In this document: piece by piece, positions 8,365-16,952 of the stretch | Numbering within the stretch: position 1 is the first letter of the stretch | Layout of the letters: each line of letters starts with the position of its first letter | Source of the DNA: Bacillota bacterium | GTDB taxonomy: Bacteria > Bacillota > Clostridia > Peptostreptococcales > Anaerovoracaceae | NCBI GenBank assembly: GCA_019420305.1 | Contig: JAHZHL010000029.1 | Location: 215,590-279,589, forward strand | DNA length: 64,000 nt | Reading direction: 5' to 3' | Notes under the pieces: generated by a model | Database searches by the model: none | Told to the model about the DNA's origin: nothing | What the model saw: only the letters and a program-made list of their open reading frames with translations | Made by a program: the position numbers and the translations under genes

Positions 8365-9147
8365 TTATACATTTACGTTTCCGCCAGTGATGTTGTATGT
8401 AGAGCCGGTCAGATAGCTGGCTTTTTCACTGGACAGGAAGTAAATCAGATCCGCCACCTCTCTCGGTTCCGCAAACCGCTTAAGAGGAATCTCCGCGCAG
8501 CGGAAAGCTTCAAATTCTTCTTTGGTCATGCCCTGGCGGGGAGCCTCTTCTTCCAGGTACTTTTCAATCATACCGGTCTTGGTAATTCCCGGCGCGATAG
8601 CGGATACGCAGATTCCGTACTGAGCCAGGTCAATCGCCAGGGTCTGGGTGATCATGCAGACGCCGGCTTTGGAAGCTCCATAGGCATGTCCGTTGGGTTC
8701 ACCGATTACGCCGGCCTGTGAGGCGATGGAAACAATTTTTCCTTTTACCTTGTTCTTTACCATATTGTTGGCAACTGCCTGGGTAAGGAAAAAGGTGCCT
8801 TTCAGATTGGTGTCCAGGCTCTTATCCCAGTCTTCCTCTGTGTAAGTCAGCGGATCCCCGTAGATGGAAACTCCCGCGCAGTTGGCGAGCGCCTGAATGG
8901 CTCCGAATTTTTCCTCAATTTTCGCCGCCGCTTCTCTGATTTCCGCGACCGAAGCCAGATCCACAACTAGAGTCAGGGTTTCTGTCCCGTAATCTTCTTT
9001 CAGCTTTGCCGCCTTTGCGTCTAACGCTTCCTGATTGATGTCGATCATCGCCACATTGGCGCCATTGCTGGCATACGCTTCACATACCGCATAGCCGATT
9101 CCTCCCGCGGCTCCTGTTACTACACATGTTTTTCCCTTGAATTCCAT
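8365..9147 (-). CDS. short-chain dehydrogenase/reductase (second SDR)
   Basis: A 260-residue classical SDR. TGAAGGIG (11-18), NCAG (89-92), S143 and Y156-x3-K160 are all present, and D36 at the end of beta-2 predicts NAD preference. This differs from the first SDR, which carries Arg there. The ATG at 9147 follows GGAGG with a ten-base gap. The C-terminus YLTGSTYNITGGNVNV is typical. In an NAD-dependent catabolic sequence this enzyme would be the oxidising step, directly followed by the creatininase-family hydrolase 34 bp downstream. It is the second gene of the operon driven from the sigma-54 promoter at 10044-10059. Confidence 0.9.
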   Translation of the reverse strand: MEFKGKTCVVTGAAGGIGYAVCEAYASNGANVAMIDINQEALDAKAAKLKEDYGTETLTLVVDLASVAEIREAAAKIEEKFGAIQALANCAGVSIYGDPLTYTEEDWDKSLDTNLKGTFFLTQAVANNMVKNKVKGKIVSIASQAGVIGEPNGHAYGASKAGVCMITQTLAIDLAQYGICVSAIAPGITKTGMIEKYLEEEAPRQGMTKEEFEAFRCAEIPLKRFAEPREVADLIYFLSSEKASYLTGSTYNITGGNVNV

Positions 9148-9211
9148 TTTTTCAATTCCTCCTTGTATCTTAAATTCGTGTTTTAATGGTCCTACTTTTA
9201 TTCTCAGCCTG

Positions 9212-10003
9212 TCAGTCTACCTGTTTTCTTAGTTCCGCAATGGCTTTCAGCACATCCTCCGTGCTCCCCTGCGGGGTGAGCTCAAAACAGGCTGTTCCTT
9301 CAAATCCATTTTTTTTCAGAGTATTGAGCAGAAACGCGTAATTAATTTCGCCTGTTCCCGGCTGCCCTCTGTCCGGCGCGTCGGCGATATGAATGTAATC
9401 CATAATGTCCAGATTCTCCAGCATGCTGTTTGTCAGATCCCCGTGCATGATCTGCATATGGAACAAATCGCACAGCATTTTCACATTGGGAGAATCCACT
9501 GCCCGGATAATATCCGCCGTCACTCTGGCGTTCACAAGGAACATTCCCGCCAGATGATCCAGATTGTTCAACGGCTCCACATACATTTTCACACCGTTTT
9601 CTTCCAGCAGCGGAGCAACCCGCATGAGAGTACTCGTTATATTGGCCACCTGCCGCTGAGGACTGTAGACGTCATTAAAGTTTGAAGATCCTTCGTCAAA
9701 AATCGAATTGGAATGTACGATCAGCGAATCGCATCCGAGGAATTTGGCGGTTTCAATGGATTTCTTTGTCCATTCAATAAATTCCTCCGCTGTTTTGTTA
9801 TCGCACAGCGACCAGTCCCAGTCGCCTTTGAATCCGGTAATCGTTACGCCGTATTTATCACATTGCGCTTTGATCTTCTCCAGGTCTCTTCCATACCAGG
9901 CCCAGAATTCCACATAATCGTAACCCGCTTCTTTTGCCGCCTGAAACTTGTCATAAAAATCCATATCAGGAAATAATTCTTCGATATTCAAGCAATATTT
10001 CAT
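9212..10003 (-). CDS. hydroxypyruvate-isomerase-like TIM-barrel protein
   Basis: A 263-residue xylose-isomerase-like TIM barrel (AP endonuclease 2 superfamily). YVEPLNN holds a metal-binding Glu. CDLFHMQIMHGDLT and HIADAPDRGQPGTGEINY are close to the segments that mark bacterial hydroxypyruvate isomerase (Hyi). Relatives interconvert hydroxypyruvate and tartronate semialdehyde or epimerise ketoses. The ATG at 10003 follows AGGAGG. It is the first gene of the leftward operon, 41 bp from the -12 element of the sigma-54 promoter. In a pathway with SDRs and a ring-opening hydrolase it could act as an isomerase on an early or three-carbon intermediate; which one is unknown. Confidence 0.85.
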   Translation of the reverse strand: MKYCLNIEELFPDMDFYDKFQAAKEAGYDYVEFWAWYGRDLEKIKAQCDKYGVTITGFKGDWDWSLCDNKTAEEFIEWTKKSIETAKFLGCDSLIVHSNSIFDEGSSNFNDVYSPQRQVANITSTLMRVAPLLEENGVKMYVEPLNNLDHLAGMFLVNARVTADIIRAVDSPNVKMLCDLFHMQIMHGDLTNSMLENLDIMDYIHIADAPDRGQPGTGEINYAFLLNTLKKNGFEGTACFELTPQGSTEDVLKAIAELRKQVD

Positions 10004-10043
10004 TTTACGCTCCTCCTTTGTAATCCCTTTTGTTTTTTAATTA

Positions 10044-10059
10044 AGCAATGCCCGTGCCA
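10044..10059 (-). promoter_or_regulatory. sigma-54 (-24/-12) promoter of the left operon
   Basis: On the minus strand the bases read TGGCAC-GGGCA-TTGCT, a full match to the sigma-54 consensus TGGCAC-N5-TTGCW with the invariant GG and GC. It lies 41 bp upstream of the hydroxypyruvate-isomerase-like gene and about 180 bp from the dyad at 10220-10234, where the divergently encoded activator would bind. Confidence 0.9.
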
Positions 10060-10187
10060 AATATAAATTGAACGGCTCTGAAATTTTTTCAGGCTTGAAA
10101 TTACTGGATTTCTATTAAAAAAATTTTTTGAAAACTCTTTTTTATCTATAAAAAGATATAAAAGGATGAAAATCTTCCATTTTCTTT

Positions 10188-10234
10188 TTTGCAAGATGCC
10201 ATTGCGTTTCTCTGTTTTGATTGCAGTTTGCAAT
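10188..10234. promoter_or_regulatory. tandem dyad, likely activator-binding enhancer
   Basis: ATTGCA-GTT-TGCAAT at 10220-10234 is a perfect 6-bp inverted repeat with a 3-bp spacer. A weaker copy, TTTGCA-AGA-TGCCAT (10 of 12 arm bases), is centred 32 bp away at 10188-10202, about three helical turns. The same dyad, differing only in one spacer base, recurs at 20990-21004 near the two other sigma-54 promoters. It is the best candidate binding site for the activator encoded at 10328. The remaining A/T-rich DNA between 10060 and 10187 holds no gene I can support. Confidence 0.75.
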
Positions 10235-10266
10235 CCTCTTGTATTGGTGTTTTCAAAATAATTCCC

Positions 10267-10294
10267 TTGCTTTTTCAAAAAGGAAGATTATAAT
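10267..10294 (+). promoter_or_regulatory. sigma-A promoter of the activator gene
   Basis: TTGCTT (10267-10272), a 16-bp spacer and a perfect TATAAT (10289-10294) lie 33 bp before the TTG start of the activator. The gene thus seems to have its own housekeeping promoter, as is usual for sigma-54 activators. Confidence 0.75.
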
Positions 10295-10327
10295 AAAAGA
10301 AAATACAGGGAAAAGGGGGCATCAATT

Positions 10328-12226
10328 TTGGATCTTTCCATCGCCATCATATTACCGAACACACTGACATACGAAACAACACGGGAGCTGCTTGAGAAAC
10401 ACGGCTGGGAGTATCCTGTCCATCGAGCGTCCCGCGAAAACGCGCTGCAAATTTCCAAAAATCTGATCGAAAGAGGAACCCGCCTGATCATCTCCACAGG
10501 CGTAACCTACAATTACCTGCGGGAACAGCTTTCCATCCCTCTTCTGGAATTGCCCTTCAGCGGACTGGAGGCAGCTCTGGCTATCAAAAAAGCGCTGAGC
10601 TATTCCAAACGGATCGTCCACATCGGCGCTCCGGCTTTATTTCATTATTTGCAGAAAAGCATGGAGGTTTTGGGAGTTCCCAAGGATAATATTCATTTCT
10701 GTGAGCTGACTACAAAGCATTCCACGGAAGAACAGGTGCTCAATATGCTCTCGGAAGGTTATGAGGTCTTTATCGGTGGCTACGTTGTGGCGTCCCTTGC
10801 CCATCAGTACGGGAAACAGGGTATCGAGGTCAATGTAGATGAAATGGTAATCGAAACAACCATCCTCAACGCCCAGTCCATGCTCCGTGAAATCCTAGAG
10901 CAGGAGGAAAAGAACCAGCTGGAGCAGGCTATTTTGCAGACCACTTCAGACGGAATTCTCGCCGTTGACAATTCCGGGAAGGTCGTCCTCGCCAACCCTG
11001 CCGCGGAGCGGATTATTTCTACAGAGCTGGTGGGCCGCAATCTGAAAGAAGCTCTGGCGGAAAATCAGATTATGGATATTGATTCCACAACGGTCAATCA
11101 GCTGGATATGCAAAAGGAATATACTCCGGTCATCCTGAAAAGCTCTCCCATTATGGTGGACAACCGCAAGAAGGGGGAGGTAATCTCCATTAAGCTCGTA
11201 TCGGAAATCCATGAATTGCAATATAAAACGCGCAAAGATCTGTATCTGCAGGGGCTGTGGGCAGAGCATACGTTTGAAAGTATCAAGGGGAGCAGCAAGC
11301 TGATTTCTCTGGCCAGAGAAAAAGCGGAAATCTATGCCAAATACGACAGTCCTGTGCTGATTTCCGGCGAAACAGGAACCGGGAAGGAGTTGTTCGCTCA
11401 AAGTATCCATAACGCCAGCCGACGCAAAATGCAGCCCTGGGTTCCGGTTAACTGCGCGTCTCTTCCGGAAAATCTGATTGAGAGCGAACTGTTCGGCTAT
11501 GAGAAGGGGGCCTTTACCGGCGCCAGCAAAGAAGGACGGATCGGATTCTTTGAACTGGCGGACGGTGGAACGATTTTTCTGGATGAAATCAGTGAGCTTC
11601 CGCTTCCTATCCAGTCTAAACTTTTGCGAGTCATCCAGGAAGGCGATGTAATCCGCGTTGGGGGAGATAAGATCATTCATGTTGACGTGCGCGTTATCTG
11701 CGCGTCCAATAAAGACTTACTGCAGTTGATTCAGGAGAAAAAGTTTAAAGAGGACCTGTACTATCGGCTCTGTGTTCTGGATGTCAAAATTCCTCCGCTG
11801 CGGGACCGTTTGGAAGATATAGATGAGCTTGTCCGATTCCTGCTCAGGAAATTCAGCAAGCAGCATGGAAAGAATGTAACCGAAATTGAGCCGGAGGCTC
11901 TCGCTATGATCAAAAAACTTCCCCTGCTGGGGAATGTCCGGGAGCTTTCTAATCTTATGGAACGGACTGTCATTTTTTCAAATCAGTCTACTGTTACTTT
12001 ACAGTTGTTGCAAGATTTTGTCCTGCCTGAAATCAGAACGGAGGTTCCGCCGGAAGTTCACTCTCCAATTTTGCCTCAGGTGGGGAACCTCAAAGAGGCA
12101 GAAAGGGAAATGATCCTGGAAGCCCTGGAACAGAGCAACGGAAACAAGGCCGCCGCAGCCCGGGCGCTGGGCATCGATCCCTCTACCTTATGGCGAAAGT
12201 TGAAAAAGTATGGAATAAAGATATAG
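10328..12226 (+). CDS. sigma-54-dependent transcriptional activator, PrpR-N/PAS/AAA/Fis
   Basis: A 632-residue enhancer-binding protein. Residues about 1-185 resemble the PrpR N-terminal receptor domain. About 195-300 is a PAS-like domain (TTSDGILAVDNSGKVVLANPAA). About 315-555 is the sigma-54 AAA+ domain with Walker A GETGTGKE (347-354), GAFTGA (394-399) and Walker B GGTIFLDE (413-420). About 588-632 is a Fis-type helix-turn-helix (GNKAAAARALGIDPSTLWRKLKKYG). Intact GAFTGA means it can engage sigma-54. Translation starts at TTG after AAGGGGG; no nearby in-frame ATG exists. It is divergent from the left operon and is the obvious regulator of the three -24/-12 promoters in this window. PrpR-N domains usually sense a small metabolite; the ligand here is unknown. 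Confidence 0.95.
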   Translation: MDLSIAIILPNTLTYETTRELLEKHGWEYPVHRASRENALQISKNLIERGTRLIISTGVTYNYLREQLSIPLLELPFSGLEAALAIKKALSYSKRIVHIGAPALFHYLQKSMEVLGVPKDNIHFCELTTKHSTEEQVLNMLSEGYEVFIGGYVVASLAHQYGKQGIEVNVDEMVIETTILNAQSMLREILEQEEKNQLEQAILQTTSDGILAVDNSGKVVLANPAAERIISTELVGRNLKEALAENQIMDIDSTTVNQLDMQKEYTPVILKSSPIMVDNRKKGEVISIKLVSEIHELQYKTRKDLYLQGLWAEHTFESIKGSSKLISLAREKAEIYAKYDSPVLISGETGTGKELFAQSIHNASRRKMQPWVPVNCASLPENLIESELFGYEKGAFTGASKEGRIGFFELADGGTIFLDEISELPLPIQSKLLRVIQEGDVIRVGGDKIIHVDVRVICASNKDLLQLIQEKKFKEDLYYRLCVLDVKIPPLRDRLEDIDELVRFLLRKFSKQHGKNVTEIEPEALAMIKKLPLLGNVRELSNLMERTVIFSNQSTVTLQLLQDFVLPEIRTEVPPEVHSPILPQVGNLKEAEREMILEALEQSNGNKAAAARALGIDPSTLWRKLKKYGIKI

Positions 12227-12229
12227 CAC

Positions 12230-12278
12230 AAAAACACCGCCTGGCGGGAGCGTGAGTCTCCCACCAGACGGCGTTTTT
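12230..12278. terminator. bidirectional intrinsic terminator
   Basis: AAAAACACCGCCTGG..GGGAG at 12230-12250 pairs with CTCCC..CCAGACGGCGTTTTT at 12257-12278. Both ends carry A/T runs, so the hairpin can stop transcription of the activator (plus) and of the convergent RloB-like gene (minus). Confidence 0.85.
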
Positions 12279-12289
12279 ATAATAGCAGA

Positions 12290-12949
12290 TTAAACCAGTT
12301 CACAATCCTTTAAAATTTTTTCAATTGCTTCCCATACTGTCAACGAAGGATTTTCTCGATAATACTGATACCCTTTATATCGATGCAAAATATAGCCATT
12401 TTCTTTATTTCTCTGCATAATTGCCTTAGATCGTTTGACAGCTTCCATTACGTCGGAAAGTTTTATTTGCTTCAAACACCTTTTAAAATTGGCTTCTTTC
12501 TTATACTCATCCATACTCGTAAAATTTTCTCTAAAAGCGCGGTTTATGGGGAGAAGATACTGTTTTCTGTGCGTATAAGGCGCATTGCACTCGACTTTGT
12601 GCAGAACAATCCATAAATCAAAAGTAAAGTTACTGTACCCAGACTTGTATGTAATCTGTTTTCCCAGTTGTCCTGCCGCTTTCATATTATCCATCGTTTC
12701 CTGAAATGCCTGTATGTGCTCCGGTTCATCACTTTCATAATCAAAGAAATGGTAAATCTCAATTTTTTGGGTTACTGACAGCGCTTTTACATGTTTCAAT
12801 GGATTCTTTTTTACCGCGCAATCAAATAAGACCTTGCGCGCGGATGCCTCTGCATGATTAATACAATCCTGCAGCCATTTTAAATACCATTGTTCCGTTT
12901 CCCCTTCGACACTAAAATAATATTTATTAGTAGGCTTTCTTTTTATCAT
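12290..12949 (-). CDS. RloB-like protein, AbiL-type defence partner
   Basis: A 219-residue protein of the RloB family. The N-terminal VEGETEQWYLKW (15-26) and HFFDYESDEPEH (67-78) look like the acidic signatures of a TOPRIM-like metal site (Glu, then DxxSD). RloB-like proteins occur next to an OLD-like AAA ATPase in AbiL-type phage abortive-infection systems. Its start lies 2 bp beyond the ATPase stop, with the ribosome binding site GAGGTG inside the ATPase coding sequence, so the two are translationally coupled. Family knowledge suggests the ATPase senses infection and this subunit acts as a nuclease or other toxic effector. That function is inferred, not shown. Confidence 0.75.
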   Translation of the reverse strand: MIKRKPTNKYYFSVEGETEQWYLKWLQDCINHAEASARKVLFDCAVKKNPLKHVKALSVTQKIEIYHFFDYESDEPEHIQAFQETMDNMKAAGQLGKQITYKSGYSNFTFDLWIVLHKVECNAPYTHRKQYLLPINRAFRENFTSMDEYKKEANFKRCLKQIKLSDVMEAVKRSKAIMQRNKENGYILHRYKGYQYYRENPSLTVWEAIEKILKDCELV

Positions 12950-12951
12950 TA

Positions 12952-14301
12952 TTACACCTCGCTCTCACTATTTATGAGTTCTTCAAAAATTGGTGTAAAG
13001 TCAATATTCTTGATTGCGCCATACTGGCTGATAAAATATTTCCCCATATAATCTTCATGCTTACGAACGCCTTTATCTCCTGAAGTACCGAAATCCGATA
13101 ATGCATACAACTCACTCTGATGGCTGTCATCATCACGCTCTACAAATTTTATCTCATCCCTTCTAAAAAGATTCGAATTCAAAAAGATAGGGTTATGTGT
13201 ATTGAAAATCAATTGTGCATGATGAATATTGATATCATCATTATGGAACACATTTACAATACTCATCAAAGCCATCGGGTGAATAGACGCGTCAAACTCA
13301 TCCACCACCAAAGTTCCCCCTGTCTGCATGGCTTTGATAACAAGAGGAAACATATTGATAAAACGTATCGTTCCGTAAGACTCAAAAATTTCTGCGGCGA
13401 TGGCCGCATTCTTCCTGTTTTTCATATTCTTGAACAGAGAATAAAGTTTTGCGTCCGCTTCATCGTCTCTCACTATATAGCCCACTGCGTTAGAATTAAT
13501 TCCAAACAGTTTCGCAGCTTCATCTATTGTTTTTTCCACATAGACTGCTTTTTTCTTTGGATCCGCAAATCTCTTAATCAACTGCATGGAATCTGCACGA
13601 TAAACAACCATAAACTTTTTTGTAAACCAGTCTACAATTATTTTTACAAACTTTTGAGAAAAAATAAATTTAAATCCATTTGTCAGAAATAATTCATCTT
13701 TACTCAAGCTATTCTCTGCAATCCCAAAGATACCCTCTGAATCTATCTCCGATACATTCGTAAGATATTTTTTGATCACTTTCATAGTTCCAAGTTTTAG
13801 GGAATCTGTCCGCTGAAAAACTTCCTCGCCATTTACCGTCAGCTTTTCAGATACAATTTTCCTCGAATAATTTTCATCAAGAAACGTCCCTAAATCCACT
13901 TCCAATTCATATTGAATCCGAAACTTATTTTTACGTTCTTCCGGATCCTCTTCATAGAAATCGACAGAAAAGTACACCGGTTTTGCCTCTGTTTCATTAT
14001 TATTGGGAATCAACTCCAATATTGCTGCCGCTGGATTTGGAGAGGATTTTTCTTCTGAATTTCTGACATTGCCCCGCAGCACAATCGCACGAATGACATC
14101 CATTGCTCCTATAATATTTGTTTTTCCCGCTGCATTTGGACCATAAATAATGGATGAGCTTAGTCCTTTAATCTCTTTTCCTTTTACTCTTACTTTCATC
14201 AGGCTGTAATCCAACCCCTTTTGTTTTGGTGCTGCGATCATAGAAAAACAAGCTCTTTCCACGAACGACTTGTAGTTTTTTGTTTTAAATTCGAGAAGCA
14301 T
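12952..14301 (-). CDS. OLD/AAA_21-type ATPase, AbiL-type defence protein
   Basis: A 449-residue SMC/ABC-like ATPase. Walker A is GPNAAGKT (54-61) and Walker B is LVVDEFD (331-337), followed by a His switch candidate in FNTHNPIF. The long intervening region lacks a clear LSGGQ, as in AAA_15/AAA_21 proteins. The ATG at 14301 follows GGAGGT. Together with the coupled RloB-like gene it matches two-gene defence systems of the AbiL kind. It is more A/T-rich and uses more Lys/Asn codons than the metabolic genes around it, in line with acquisition by transfer. It is convergent to the sigma-54 activator and separated from the upstream permease by a terminator at 14465-14507. Confidence 0.82.
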   Translation of the reverse strand: MLLEFKTKNYKSFVERACFSMIAAPKQKGLDYSLMKVRVKGKEIKGLSSSIIYGPNAAGKTNIIGAMDVIRAIVLRGNVRNSEEKSSPNPAAAILELIPNNNETEAKPVYFSVDFYEEDPEERKNKFRIQYELEVDLGTFLDENYSRKIVSEKLTVNGEEVFQRTDSLKLGTMKVIKKYLTNVSEIDSEGIFGIAENSLSKDELFLTNGFKFIFSQKFVKIIVDWFTKKFMVVYRADSMQLIKRFADPKKKAVYVEKTIDEAAKLFGINSNAVGYIVRDDEADAKLYSLFKNMKNRKNAAIAAEIFESYGTIRFINMFPLVIKAMQTGGTLVVDEFDASIHPMALMSIVNVFHNDDINIHHAQLIFNTHNPIFLNSNLFRRDEIKFVERDDDSHQSELYALSDFGTSGDKGVRKHEDYMGKYFISQYGAIKNIDFTPIFEELINSESEV

Positions 14302-14464
14302 AACTCATACCTCCATTTTGCTTGTTTTTTGCAAAATCATATCATAATTATAGGGTCATTCTGCCAATTCGTCAATATAGCTATTTCTATTTTGCCTATT
14401 TCCCGCAAAATTTATCCAATATCTGCATCGATCTATTTTTACCGGAATTTCCTACTAAAAATAC

Positions 14465-14507
14465 AAAACACCGCAATCCCTGCATTTGGCAAGGTTTACG
14501 GTGTTTT
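14465..14507 (-). terminator. intrinsic terminator of the NCS1-like permease
   Basis: AAAACACCG (14465-14473) pairs with CGGTGTTTT (14499-14507). On the minus strand the stem ends in TTTTGTATTTTTAG. It lies just after the permease stop and before the defence genes, so these probably have their own promoter within 14302-14460. Confidence 0.75.
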
Positions 14508-14514
14508 CCCCGTT

Positions 14515-15741
14515 CTATTTTTTTCGTGAAAGAAAAATATGTACCACAAAAGAAACAATCATAGAAATTACTGTAGGAAGTGGAATGGCAATAAAATAAG
14601 AACCAAGAATTCCGATGAGCATTCCTGCCGCCATCGCAATCATCGCATTTGGATAAATCGCTTTCCCCGTCTCCACGTTTTCCAGATTTCCTCTCTTTAT
14701 TACCCAATAATCCGCAAAGGTTACACCTAATGCCGGCAGTACAATAACCCCTGTAAAGTTGGCCCAGGCTGAAATAATTGATAATTCCGTAACATATTCC
14801 ACGATAAAAGAGCCTGCGCCTGCCAGTATTGGAATAATAACTGCTATAATTTTTCGATTTACACGAAGAACTGCTGCCATCTGCGTACTATACATCAAAT
14901 TAGCCGTTGGAACTGTATTCGTCTGTGCAATCGCTGTAAAAATCCCTGTCGCAATATATGCTGCTCCTCCAAGAGAAAATCCAATAGCCACCAATCCATA
15001 TGCTCCAGATCCAATGACACCTATCTGCCCTAAAACAAACTGTATTACTAAAACGAATATTCCACATATCATACCTATGCACACTGCCCGTTTTGATGCT
15101 GCATCTTTTGTCAAATCAGAAAATACCGGTGTGCTGGATATATAGCTAGAGACAAATAGAGTGATAGCCGCACTGAAAGACATTCTCTCCACGGATTCTG
15201 GTTCATATGACAGAATCACGCCCATTCCACCCGCATCCTTTATCTGTAAAAATGCAAGGATAATAAATAAAATCAGACCAATCGGCATAGACAAAACTGA
15301 AATCCATTTGACTCCGGTAATCCCTGTAACTGAGCCAATGGCTGAAACTGCCGTAATGAAAACAATGCCAATCGTGAATCCCAGTACTGGATTTCCCGGC
15401 ATTAAATTGGAAATCACTTTTCCACAGTTCCAGAAATCAAAAATTGCGAAAATGGACATGCTGATCGCTACACAGAAAGAAAATATAACAAAGCCTTTTT
15501 CTCCAAATACACTTTTCCAGATTACCGCAGTATCACATCGGCTGTTCCAACCCATCAATCCAGAAACAACTGCCAATATTGTCAGGATAATAAATCCAAT
15601 CAGGATCGCCCCCAGCCCGCTGAGAAAGTCTCTGCCTTCCCCAATTGAACCTCCCATAGAACACATATTTACAGAAAGCATGAATGACATCATTACCATT
15701 GCCATCTCATAGCTGTTTAATCGTTTTTTTCCATTTTTCAC
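14515..15741 (-). CDS. NCS1/cytosine-permease-like transporter
   Basis: A 408-residue membrane protein with about 12 hydrophobic helices. The overall pattern (an early MGGSIGEGRDFLSGLGAI segment, GWNSRCDTAVIWKSVFG, a central GITGVKWISVLSMPIG helix pair and a C-terminal ALGVTFADYWVIKRG) resembles the nucleobase:cation symporter-1 family, to which cytosine permeases belong. Assignment to that family is moderate and the substrate is open. The best start is a GTG at 15741 with a weak AAAGAG in front; the frame continues upstream into a terminator. It stands alone between two terminators, downstream of the 4-hydroxybutyrate-dehydrogenase-like gene, so it may depend on read-through from that operon. 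Confidence 0.65.
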   Translation of the reverse strand: MKNGKKRLNSYEMAMVMMSFMLSVNMCSMGGSIGEGRDFLSGLGAILIGFIILTILAVVSGLMGWNSRCDTAVIWKSVFGEKGFVIFSFCVAISMSIFAIFDFWNCGKVISNLMPGNPVLGFTIGIVFITAVSAIGSVTGITGVKWISVLSMPIGLILFIILAFLQIKDAGGMGVILSYEPESVERMSFSAAITLFVSSYISSTPVFSDLTKDAASKRAVCIGMICGIFVLVIQFVLGQIGVIGSGAYGLVAIGFSLGGAAYIATGIFTAIAQTNTVPTANLMYSTQMAAVLRVNRKIIAVIIPILAGAGSFIVEYVTELSIISAWANFTGVIVLPALGVTFADYWVIKRGNLENVETGKAIYPNAMIAMAAGMLIGILGSYFIAIPLPTVISMIVSFVVHIFLSRKK

Positions 15742-15752
15742 CTCTTTATTTA

Positions 15753-15785
15753 CCGCCTGCGGGAGCGCGGTTCTCCCGCAGGCGG
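15753..15785 (-). terminator. 13-bp-stem hairpin after the Etf/acyl-CoA operon
   Basis: CCGCCTGCGGGAG (15753-15765) pairs perfectly with CTCCCGCAGGCGG (15773-15785) around a 7-base loop. The minus-strand 3' side is TAAATAAAG, only mildly T-rich, so some read-through into the NCS1-like permease is likely. Confidence 0.65.
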
Positions 15786-15808
15786 CTTCTTTATATGTAA
15801 AGAAACAT

Positions 15809-16936
15809 TTACATGCATTCCCGGTAAATTTCTTTAATCAGTTCCTCTGTCAGGGGCACATACGAATTTGTTACCAGTCTCTGCTGATTTTCAATGACTG
15901 ATTTCGTAAAACTATCTACGTCCTCTTCTTTAAATCCATATTCTCTCAATGGTTTCAGATGGAGGATCGTCTCAAGGAGCTGATTCAGATTCGCGATGGC
16001 TTCTTCTTCAGTTCCTCCCAGAATTCTGGCAATAGTCTTTTTGAATTCCGCGATCTTACCTTCCGGTTTTATAGCGTCATACTTTTCCAAAACCTTTCCG
16101 AACAGCGCATAATTGGATTCCCCATGAGGCACATGGTAGGTTCCTCCCAGAGGGAAGGACATGGCGTGGACAGTGGCGCAGCCCGCCTGTAAGAAGGCGA
16201 TTCCCGCATAACAGGATGCGGTAATGTATTCATCAAGGTAGTCAAATCTCGCGTCTTTGCCTCCATCCCGGATCTGGCGGAAGCCTTCCAGAATCAGTTC
16301 CATAGCCTTGACGCCGAACAGTTCGGATGTCATGGTCGCTCTTGCCGGTGACAGGTAGCTTTCCACAGCGTGAATCAGCGCGTCAATGGCAGAGGACGCG
16401 AAGGGACCGTAGGGGAGCGTTTTCAGCATTTCCGGAATCAGGCATACGGAGCTTGGAATCAACAGATCCGATACCAGTCCCAGCTTTGTCGTGTTACCGT
16501 TATCCTCCCTTACAATGGCTACCGAAATATTGGTTACTTCGGATCCGGTTCCGCAGGTGGTCGGAATCGCAATCAGTTCTTTTTCCGGAATCACATCAAA
16601 TTTTTTGAAGTACAGATCATGTACGGAGGTCGGGCGCTTCAGGGACAAAACCTTACAGATATCCATGATCGCGCCGCCGCCTACCGCGATAATCCGGTCA
16701 TAGGTATCCGGATCGAGAGCCGCGAAAATATCGGTCAGCATTTCTTCCGACGGCTCGCCCGCGCCGAATTTTTCCTGGAATACAATCTGGCTGCTGAGAT
16801 TCAGATCTTTCATGAAAGGTTTATAAATAAACTCATTTGTTACGATCAGATCCCGCTCTCCCAGCGCGAATTCTTCCGCGAATTCCTGAAAGCTTTTAAA
16901 CTTGTAAAGCTGTCCTTTGATTAAAATTTCTTTCAT
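15809..16936 (-). CDS. 4hbD: iron-containing alcohol dehydrogenase, 4-hydroxybutyrate-dehydrogenase-like
   Basis: A 375-residue group III metal-dependent alcohol dehydrogenase. VGGGAIMD (85-92) binds NAD and PTTCGTGSEVTN (125-136) is the family signature. D185, H189, H257 and H271 are the metal ligands. TNEFIYKPF, VFQEKFGAGEPS, HVPHGESNY and KPLREYGFKEED closely resemble, from memory, the 4-hydroxybutyrate dehydrogenase of Clostridium kluyveri, which interconverts succinate semialdehyde and 4-hydroxybutyrate. It is the last gene of the ECH-ACAD-EtfBA operon, so it may reduce an omega-semialdehyde and recycle NADH. The exact substrate may differ from C4, since no 4-hydroxybutyryl-CoA dehydratase lies in the window. 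Confidence 0.82.
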   Translation of the reverse strand: MKEILIKGQLYKFKSFQEFAEEFALGERDLIVTNEFIYKPFMKDLNLSSQIVFQEKFGAGEPSEEMLTDIFAALDPDTYDRIIAVGGGAIMDICKVLSLKRPTSVHDLYFKKFDVIPEKELIAIPTTCGTGSEVTNISVAIVREDNGNTTKLGLVSDLLIPSSVCLIPEMLKTLPYGPFASSAIDALIHAVESYLSPARATMTSELFGVKAMELILEGFRQIRDGGKDARFDYLDEYITASCYAGIAFLQAGCATVHAMSFPLGGTYHVPHGESNYALFGKVLEKYDAIKPEGKIAEFKKTIARILGGTEEEAIANLNQLLETILHLKPLREYGFKEEDVDSFTKSVIENQQRLVTNSYVPLTEELIKEIYRECM

Positions 16937-16952
16937 ATTTTCTCTCCTCTCT

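Noticed and set aside
10000..10278. 92-residue open frame on the minus strand overlapping the start of the Hyi-like gene
   Set aside because: It covers the sigma-54 promoter and enhancer and overlaps the real start; it has no ribosome binding site.
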